From Saprospiraceae bacterium (GTDB lineage Bacteria > Bacteroidota > Bacteroidia > Chitinophagales > Saprospiraceae), in the NCBI GenBank assembly GCA_020528935.1, contig JAJDFU010000627.1:1-19027 (forward strand): a DNA stretch of 19,027 bases, in the 5' to 3' direction. A program made the position numbers and the translations under genes. The notes under the pieces were generated by a model. It searched no databases. It saw only the letters and a list, made by a program, of their open reading frames with translations, and had not been told where the DNA came from. How positions within the stretch are numbered: position 1 is the stretch's first letter; every line of letters begins with the position of its first letter. Positions 14,444 through 19,027 of the stretch are shown here, in pieces.

Positions 14444-15832
14444 ATGATACCAATGCTACGCGCCCTTCTGCTGGTGGTTGCAAGTGTGCTGCACCTCCAG
14501 GCTAATACCTGCCAGGCCAACTTCCTCTTCGGCTTTGTCGATGCTTCTACGGTCGTGTTCTACAACCAGTCGGAAAACCACCTGATCGCTTCCTGGGAAT
14601 ACAGCACCGACGACTACACCCTGGTGAATGAACATGGCGATGCCCGAACGGTAACTTTCCATGCCTTCCCCGTGGATGTATGCCTGATCGTCACGGGCAA
14701 CAACAACTGCTCCGACACCCTTTGCCTCCAGATCTACCCCGGTTCGCCCCAGGACATGTGCATGACCGACTGCATCTGGCCCGGCGACACCAACGGCGAT
14801 GGCAAAGCCAACGTGTACGATCTGCTCAACATCGGCCTGGGATTCAACGAAAGCGGCCCGGCCCGGGAAGATTTTCCCTCTTCCAATCCCAACACCTGGG
14901 CGCCGGCACATGGAGAGGACTGGGCACAGGACCTGGGAGGCGTCAATTACAAGCACTTCGATTGCAACGGGAGCGGAGAGGTCAACGAAGCAGATATCAC
15001 GGCCATAGAAGAGAACTACAATCCGGGCTTCGACCCCCTGCCGGATACGCTGGACGGCGGATTGCCGATCTACCTGGAATTCGAGGATTCCATCGTATTC
15101 ATTGACCCCAACGACCCGGAACCGGTGGTCGTGACGGCCAACCTCTTTCTGGGTACCTTCCAGCAGCCCGCACAGAACCTCCACGGCTTCGCCCTGGCGC
15201 TGAATTATCCCTTTGACTACGTGCAGGCCTTTACCGCTGAAGTGGATTACCGGGAATCCTCCTTTTTCGGCAATCTCAATGAGGTCGTTTCGGTCAAGCA
15301 GGATCTGTACCTGTCCAACCTGGGCCGCTACGACCTGGCGTACAGCCGCAAGAACGCCGACGGCGCCGAAGGCTACGGCATAGTGGCCGAAGTGAGCTTT
15401 ATCGTGGAAGCGGACATCATTGACGGCAAGGGCAGCGCGGGCGATCAGAAGGTACCTTTCGAACTCAGCCTGGACAAGCTCCTGCTCCTGGATGCCGATG
15501 GCCTGCCTATAAACTGCCAGCTGCCCGATACGGCGGCTTATGTCACGCTGCACATCCAGGACCAGCTGGCTTCCACGAGCAATGAACAGGACGTGCTCAA
15601 CCGCAAGCTCACCCTCGCCCCCAATCCCGCCTACGGGCGTACCTTTTTGCGCTGGGAGGTGACCGGTGAGGTCCTCATCCGGATCGTGGATGCCTCCGGC
15701 CGCGCCTTGCTTCAGCACCCCACTGCCGGACAAACGGCCGAGCTCAACACCTCCGCCTGGGCTCCGGGAGTGTACATCGTGCAGGTCGAATCGCGCGAGG
15801 GGCGCATGGTAAAAAAACTACTGGTCCGCTAA
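14444..15832 (+). CDS. Secreted dockerin/cohesin-like protein with T9SS sorting domain
   Basis: A 462-residue exported protein. Order of parts: signal peptide (about 1-20); a PKD-like immunoglobulin module (about 22-100, starting TCQANFLFGF); a dockerin type I-like calcium-binding pair with EF-type loops DTNGDGKANVYD (about 114-125) and DCNGSGEVNEAD (about 173-184); a cohesin-like beta domain (about 226-325, QNLHGFALALNY to YGIVAEVSFIV); and a C-terminal type A sorting domain (about 384-462, LAPNPAYGRTFLRW to GVYIVQVESREGRMVKKLLV). The last directs export across the outer membrane by the type IX system and surface anchoring. Dockerin plus cohesin-like modules in one chain could support self-assembly or adhesion; no enzyme domain is present. 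It is divergent from the helical-protein gene. Function beyond surface display is unknown. Confidence 0.88.
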   Translation: MIPMLRALLLVVASVLHLQANTCQANFLFGFVDASTVVFYNQSENHLIASWEYSTDDYTLVNEHGDARTVTFHAFPVDVCLIVTGNNNCSDTLCLQIYPGSPQDMCMTDCIWPGDTNGDGKANVYDLLNIGLGFNESGPAREDFPSSNPNTWAPAHGEDWAQDLGGVNYKHFDCNGSGEVNEADITAIEENYNPGFDPLPDTLDGGLPIYLEFEDSIVFIDPNDPEPVVVTANLFLGTFQQPAQNLHGFALALNYPFDYVQAFTAEVDYRESSFFGNLNEVVSVKQDLYLSNLGRYDLAYSRKNADGAEGYGIVAEVSFIVEADIIDGKGSAGDQKVPFELSLDKLLLLDADGLPINCQLPDTAAYVTLHIQDQLASTSNEQDVLNRKLTLAPNPAYGRTFLRWEVTGEVLIRIVDASGRALLQHPTAGQTAELNTSAWAPGVYIVQVESREGRMVKKLLVR

Positions 15833-15848
15833 AGGAGGAAGAGCACCC

Positions 15849-16532
15849 TCAGGCCTTGCCCTGGTGGTCGCCGCCCACGACCACCACGATCTCCCCTTTG
15901 GCTACGCCCTCTCCTTCATCATAGTATTGCCGCAGCTCGGTCAGGCTGCCGCACCTCACCTCTTCGTGTACCTTGGTCAGCTCCCGGCACACGCAAGCCG
16001 GACGATCGGCACCGCAGTGTTCCGCCAGTTCGCGCAGGCAGCGCAGCAGCCGGTGGGGCGATTCGAACAGCACAAAGGTGCAGGGGAGCTGGGCCAGATA
16101 GGCCAGCCGCGTCCGGCGGCCTTTTTTGTGAGGCAGGAAGCCCTCGAAGAAAAAGCGGTCCGAAGGCAGTCCCGAAGCGACCAGGGCCGGCACCAGGGCC
16201 GTCGGGCCGGGCAGTACCTGTACCGCCAGGCCGGCCTGGCGGCAGGCGCGCACCAGCAGGAAGCCGGGATCGGAAATGCCTGGCGTGCCGGCATCGGTGA
16301 TGAGCGCATAGCGCGCTCCACCGGCCAGGCCTTCCACCAGTTCTTGCGTGATGCGGTGTTCGTTGTGCGCATGGTAGCTGCGCAGGGGGGTGTCGATCTC
16401 GTAGTGGTCCAGCAGAACGCGGGACGTGCGGGTATCTTCAGCCAGAATGAGATCGGCCTCCCGGAGAACGCGAATGGCGCGCAGGGTCATGTCCTCCAGG
16501 TTGCCTATGGGGGTAGGCACCAGATAGAGCAT
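15849..16532 (-). CDS. rsmI: 16S rRNA (cytidine(1402)-2'-O)-methyltransferase RsmI
   Basis: SAM-dependent tetrapyrrole-methylase-fold enzyme that 2'-O-methylates C1402 in the ribosomal P-site. Motifs in the 227-residue protein: LYLVPTPIGNLEDMTLRA at 2-19, AEDTRTSRVLL at 31-41, SYHAHNE at 52-58, the SAM-binding LITDAGTPGISDPG at 77-90 and GPTALVPALVASGLPSDRF at 109-127, then FVLFESPHRL and RELTKVHEE. It lacks the roughly 50-residue C-terminal extension of the E. coli protein, which is normal for short versions. It is the last gene of the pssA-purS-rsmI operon; its ATG lies one base after the purS stop. The 16-base gap to the convergent T9SS gene holds no hairpin. Confidence 0.95.
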   Translation of the reverse strand: MLYLVPTPIGNLEDMTLRAIRVLREADLILAEDTRTSRVLLDHYEIDTPLRSYHAHNEHRITQELVEGLAGGARYALITDAGTPGISDPGFLLVRACRQAGLAVQVLPGPTALVPALVASGLPSDRFFFEGFLPHKKGRRTRLAYLAQLPCTFVLFESPHRLLRCLRELAEHCGADRPACVCRELTKVHEEVRCGSLTELRQYYDEGEGVAKGEIVVVVGGDHQGKA

Positions 16533-16533
16533 G

Positions 16534-16791
16534 CTATTCGGAGATCGGATGAAGAGCGTACTCGTAGGTCTCCATGATGATGTTGGCCAGCAGTTTCTTG
16601 CAGGCCGTATCCACTTTTTCGCGGGCTTCCGCTTCGCTGGCGGCCTCCAGCCGCATCAGAATGTGCTTGCCGATGCGCACGTCCTCCACCCCGTGGATGT
16701 CCAGGTTTTTCATGTTGTTCGCCACCGTCTTACCCTGCGGGTCCAGGAGTTCTTTGTGGGGCATTACTTCAATTTCGGCCAGAAATTTCAT
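16534..16791 (-). CDS. purS: Phosphoribosylformylglycinamidine synthase subunit PurS
   Basis: Small subunit of the PurLQS complex, which converts FGAR to FGAM in purine synthesis; PurS dimers bridge PurL and the glutaminase PurQ. The 85-residue protein has the family pattern: beta strand KFLAEIEVMP, then LLDPQGKTVANNMKNL (about 15-30), VEDVRIGKHILMRLEA (about 35-50), AREKVDTACKKLLANIIMETYEY. I chose the ATG at 16791 because it gives the exact family start and overlaps the upstream pssA stop by four bases (ATGA), a coupling arrangement. purL and purQ are not in the window. Its placement between a phospholipid gene and an rRNA methyltransferase gene is functionally unrelated but tightly linked. 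Confidence 0.9.
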   Translation of the reverse strand: MKFLAEIEVMPHKELLDPQGKTVANNMKNLDIHGVEDVRIGKHILMRLEAASEAEAREKVDTACKKLLANIIMETYEYALHPISE

Positions 16792-17501
16792 GCGTTCGTT
16801 CTTGCGTTTTGCACCAGCGATAGGGCAATGTACAATAGGATGATGGCGGACAGCCCGCCTTCGCGCAACAGCACCAGCAGCAGCAGGGCTGCGCCGGCAA
16901 AGATAAACCGAATCTCGTTGCCTTCCCAGGCCAGGTCCTTCACTTTCAGGCTGAACATCGGCAGCTCGGCCACCAACAGATAGCAAAGCAAGGCGATGAG
17001 CGGGTACAGCAGCCAGCCCGAGAGCACGACCGGCTGCAGGCCCATCCGGTCCGAGAGATAGAGCAGCAGCAACCCGAGGACGAGCAGCGTATTGGCCGGC
17101 GTAGGCAGCCCGATAAAGCCCTCGCTTTGTCGCTCATCCAGGTTAAACTTGCCCAATCGCAAGGCGGAAAAAGCGGTCACTACAAAAGCGGGAGCAGCCG
17201 GCCAGTGGATCTGCTGCTGCGGCAGCGGAACGCCTTGCCCCTCGCTCAGCAGCGCATAGATCACTGCACCGGGCACCAGCCCGAAGGAGATCACATCCGC
17301 CAGGGAGTCCAGTTCCTTGCCCAGGGGCGAGGATACGCCCAGCGCCCGGGCTACCAGGCCATCCAGAAAGTCGGCCAGCGCTGCGCCGCCCACCAGCCAG
17401 CAGGCTTGCTCATAGCGCCCGAACAGTACGCTCGCAACGGCCAGGCAGCCCAGCAGCAGATTGAGCAGGGTGATCGTATGAGGCAACCAGGATCTCTTCA
17501 T
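16788..17501 (-). CDS. pssA: CDP-diacylglycerol--serine O-phosphatidyltransferase
   Basis: Integral membrane enzyme making phosphatidylserine, the precursor of phosphatidylethanolamine. The 237-residue protein carries the complete CDP-alcohol phosphotransferase motif D-x2-DG-x2-AR-x8-G-x3-D-x3-D: Asp44, Asp47, Gly48, Ala51, Arg52, Gly61, Asp65 and Asp69. About seven to eight hydrophobic segments follow the N-terminal TITLLNLLLGCLAV. I prefer ATG 17501 (MKRSWLPHTITLLNLL) over an in-frame ATG at 17522, since it matches the family N-terminus. It is the first gene of an operon with purS (four-base overlap) and rsmI. PssA-type specificity is inferred from the layout and the Bacteroidota context; phosphatidylglycerophosphate synthase is the main alternative but less likely. 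Inverted repeat C lies about 95 bases upstream. Confidence 0.88.
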   Translation of the reverse strand: MKRSWLPHTITLLNLLLGCLAVASVLFGRYEQACWLVGGAALADFLDGLVARALGVSSPLGKELDSLADVISFGLVPGAVIYALLSEGQGVPLPQQQIHWPAAPAFVVTAFSALRLGKFNLDERQSEGFIGLPTPANTLLVLGLLLLYLSDRMGLQPVVLSGWLLYPLIALLCYLLVAELPMFSLKVKDLAWEGNEIRFIFAGAALLLLVLLREGGLSAIILLYIALSLVQNARTNA

Positions 17502-17593
17502 GCCAGGCCCTCCCAACAACATCTCGTCTGTATAGGCAGATGCCCGTTCATAAACGACGGATTTGCAGTTTTTCGATGGAAAACCATTATCTC

Positions 17594-17658
17594 CTTATAC
17601 TTTTTCAAGGATAAAACGACCTTTTTCGGTTGGCATTTTATCCTTGAACCCGTATAAG
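17594..17658. repeat. Intergenic inverted repeat, copy C
   Basis: The best-preserved long copy. Outer arms CTTATAC (17594-17600) and GTATAAG (17652-17658) pair perfectly. Core arms TTCAAGGATAAAACG (17604-17618) and CATTTTATCCTTGAA (17634-17648) pair at 14 of 15 positions, the exception being a wobble. The 15-base spacer is ACCTTTTTCGGTTGG. Only three bases between outer and core arms mismatch. It lies upstream of pssA. Confidence 0.8.
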
Positions 17659-17721
17659 AATGAGACCCAATCATTCGTAATTATTTGATTTTCAAAAATT
17701 AAAATTCGCCAGCTCTTTGGG

Positions 17722-17744
17722 CGGAAAATTCGGTGAATTTTCCG
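17722..17744. repeat. Perfect 10-base hairpin
   Basis: CGGAAAATTC (17722-17731) and GAATTTTCCG (17735-17744) are perfect inverted repeats around a 3-base loop, GGT. There is no T-run next to it and no gene end nearby, so it is not an obvious terminator. Confidence 0.7.
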
Positions 17745-17806
17745 GATATACTCAACTCGAAGGGGTTGGGAGTCCCAAACCACTTGCTTGTCGATATAAA
17801 GACTCG

Positions 17807-17845
17807 GATTTAGGATAAACAAATTAGACCTTTTTATCCTAAATC
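17807..17845. repeat. Intergenic inverted repeat, diverged copy D
   Basis: Perfect 13-base arms GATTTAGGATAAA (17807-17819) and TTTATCCTAAATC (17833-17845) around a 13-base spacer that includes GACCTT as in copies B and C and in the same orientation. Relative to the other copies the stem bases next to AGGAT have changed on both arms together, keeping the pairing. Confidence 0.7.
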
Positions 17846-18195
17846 TGGTATTAGGCGTGGTCGAGACCAGGGCGGAAGTTAAAACAACCTGAGATCAGGG
17901 ATTGAACTAGTCACTAAATTGCTGAATGCCGAAACCTTGGGTCGTAAAAGGTAGATCGTAGTAAGACATGCTGACGTCCCTATATCCGCTACCGGGAGAT
18001 TGAGACCAGACCACCATCGCGTTAAAGAATCGGCCATGCCCAACCTCGTGTTAAAAATAACAAAATGACGAGTCGATGCACCCGGGCGTAGATGATTCTG
18101 CGGCAGTTTTGCGTTTGTCCTAATGTATGAGCGACCTGAATGTACCAGTCCGTTTTCTTTGTCCGGCAATAGCGCAAACCGACTGTTAATGGTCG

Positions 18196-18203
18196 TATCT
18201 TCG
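18196..18203 (+). promoter_or_regulatory. Possible -7 element for the T9SS-type surface protein
   Basis: TATCTTCG differs from TAnnTTTG at one fixed base and lies about 50 bases before the ATG at 18255. No clear -33 element is visible. Confidence 0.28.
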
Positions 18204-18254
18204 CAAGGCGCCGGTCCGGTACCGGCCCGTATTAAAGAGCGAATTTGCGAGGCT

Positions 18255-19027
18255 ATGAGATTATGTATACCCCTGGCCATCTGGTATATGGCAGCAGCCC
18301 TTTGGACGCCCCTGCTCGGGCAAGCGCCCAACGACGAGTGTCAAAGCGCCCTTCCCATCCCGGATGTCACCGACTGGTGCTCGGCAGTGGGCGCCTACTC
18401 CAACGAAGGCGCCACCCCCTCCGGCTTCGGGCAGGCATCCTGTTGGGAGAGCACCTCCAATGACGTCTGGTTCGTGTTTACGCCCATCGCTACTGACGTA
18501 AGCATCACGGTGATCGGCGATACGGACCAGGGCAGCGGCGGCACCCTTCAGCGGCCCGAAGTCGCCCTCTACACCGGTAATTGTCAGGGGATCATCACCG
18601 AATTGCGTTGCGACGAAAACATCAACAGCAATATCGTAGAATTATACAAGGGCGGCCTGCAGGTGGGCGTGCCCCACTTCATCCGGATACAGGGCGAGAA
18701 CGGCGCCACCGGCACCTTCGAGTTGTGCATCAACAACTTTAACCCGCCGGTGCAGCCCGGCTCGGACTGCGTTATCGCCTCCGTGCTGTGCAACAAGGAA
18801 ACCTTTACCGTAGACGACGTGGTGGGGCCGGGCAACGAACCCGACGAGGCCGGAACCTCCTCCTGCCTGGGAGCACTATCCATGGGCACTTCGGAATCCA
18901 CCTCCCCCTGGTTCACCTGGCCGGCGGCCACCAGCGGCACGCTCACCTTCCCCCTTTCCCCTACCCATCCCTCGCACGCCCTGGACTTCGTCCCTTCCGC
19001 GCCTCCCGCCCGACTCCCCCCACGCGG
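18255..19027 (+). CDS. Large secreted surface protein, N-terminal part (3' partial)
   Basis: An open frame of 257 codons that runs off the right edge. It starts with a signal peptide (about 1-23, ending LLGQ), followed by APNDECQSALPIPD. Two repeated beta-rich modules follow: residues about 25-160 (ASCWESTSNDVWFVFTP, PEVALYTGNC, GTFELCINNF) and about 167 onward (SDCVIASVLC, then a WFTW and GTLTF segment). These are the N-terminal modules of very long Saprospiria surface proteins that end in gliding-motility or T9SS sorting domains. The family assignment is from pattern memory; the C-terminus is outside the window. From about 18940 the frame stays open but the residues stop fitting the expected pattern (DFV followed by Pro/Ser/Arg-rich sequence), which points to poor sequence at the edge. 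ATG 18255 was chosen because it directly precedes the signal peptide. Confidence 0.85.
   Translation, partial: MRLCIPLAIWYMAAALWTPLLGQAPNDECQSALPIPDVTDWCSAVGAYSNEGATPSGFGQASCWESTSNDVWFVFTPIATDVSITVIGDTDQGSGGTLQRPEVALYTGNCQGIITELRCDENINSNIVELYKGGLQVGVPHFIRIQGENGATGTFELCINNFNPPVQPGSDCVIASVLCNKETFTVDDVVGPGNEPDEAGTSSCLGALSMGTSESTSPWFTWPAATSGTLTFPLSPTHPSHALDFVPSAPPARLPPR

Larger units (their letters stand above)
17502..18254. other. Long AT-richer non-coding region with several palindromes
   Basis: About 750 bases without a supported gene. It contains inverted repeat copies C and D, a hairpin CGGAAAATTC-GGT-GAATTTTCCG (17722-17744), and an imperfect palindrome GGTTGGGA/TCCCAAACC (17765-17782). 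The block 17650-17850 is visibly richer in A and T than the rest of the window. Two short GAGACCAG strings occur near 17863 and 18002. Open frames on the minus strand have no recognisable domain or start. It looks like a landing zone for small repeats or a relic of a lost element. Confidence 0.45.

Noticed and set aside
14456..15733. Minus-strand frame of 425 codons opposite the T9SS protein
   Set aside because: Antisense to a protein with signal peptide, calcium loops and sorting domain; no family features of its own.
15832..15845. Perfect anti-Shine-Dalgarno match AAAGGAGG just after the T9SS gene stop
   Set aside because: No plus-strand gene follows; the next gene is on the other strand, so it is probably chance.
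17595..17822. 75-codon minus-strand frame spanning repeats C and D
   Set aside because: Most of it is made of palindrome sequence; the FILEKV end arises from the repeat arm. No domain or start signal.
17879..18331. 150-codon minus-strand frame
   Set aside because: It overlaps the signal-peptide start of the surface protein on the other strand, has no recognisable domain and lies in non-coding-like sequence.

Overview
The window looks like a chromosomal fragment from a GC-rich Bacteroidota, most probably of the Saprospiria (Lewinella-like) group. The reasons are a secreted protein with a type IX secretion (T9SS) C-terminal sorting domain, a second T9SS-type surface protein at the right edge, promoter-like TAnnTTTG elements instead of strong Shine-Dalgarno sites, and several proteins that read like lineage-restricted Saprospiria families. 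No tRNA, rRNA, CRISPR array, transposase or phage gene was found.

Layout. 1-2072 (+): two-gene ABC-2 exporter (ATPase, then permease); the ATPase is cut by the left edge and carries an in-frame stop in its conserved Q-loop region. 2137-3336 (-): a membrane sensor histidine kinase split by one in-frame TAG. 3337-3828: a 490-base intergenic region full of hairpins. 3829-4704 (+): secreted tandem NTF2-like protein. 4712-5074 (-): QueD-type 6-carboxytetrahydropterin synthase. 5499-6336 (+): two small membrane proteins (DUF1761-like and TMEM220-like). 6618-7340 (+): family 2 glycosyltransferase. 7480-11685 (-): photolyase/cryptochrome, a second family 2 glycosyltransferase and a GT-C-like polytopic membrane protein; the last two overlap by one base. 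11787-12794 (+): ligase-associated DNA exonuclease. 12795-14279 (-): helical protein of unknown function. 14444-15832 (+): secreted dockerin/cohesin-like/T9SS protein. 15849-17501 (-): compact operon pssA-purS-rsmI. 17502-18254: a 750-base, AT-richer, hairpin-rich non-coding stretch. 18255 to the end (+): N-terminal part of a large secreted protein, cut by the right edge.

Functional themes are housekeeping (phospholipid, purine, queuosine and rRNA-modification genes), envelope glycosylation (two GT2 enzymes plus a GT-C-like protein), DNA repair (photolyase and LigD/Lhr-type exonuclease, divergently transcribed) and T9SS surface proteins. The main unexplained signal is a family of four intergenic inverted repeats (about 3437, 7400, 17594 and 17807). 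They share the core AGGATAAA...GACCTTTT...TTTATCCT, and their stems differ by compensating changes. They look like a REP/MITE-type palindromic element or a recurrent structured RNA.

Both window ends deviate from strongly conserved family positions (first about 110 and last about 90 bases). This suggests low-quality contig ends, so the stop at 52-54 should be treated with suspicion.
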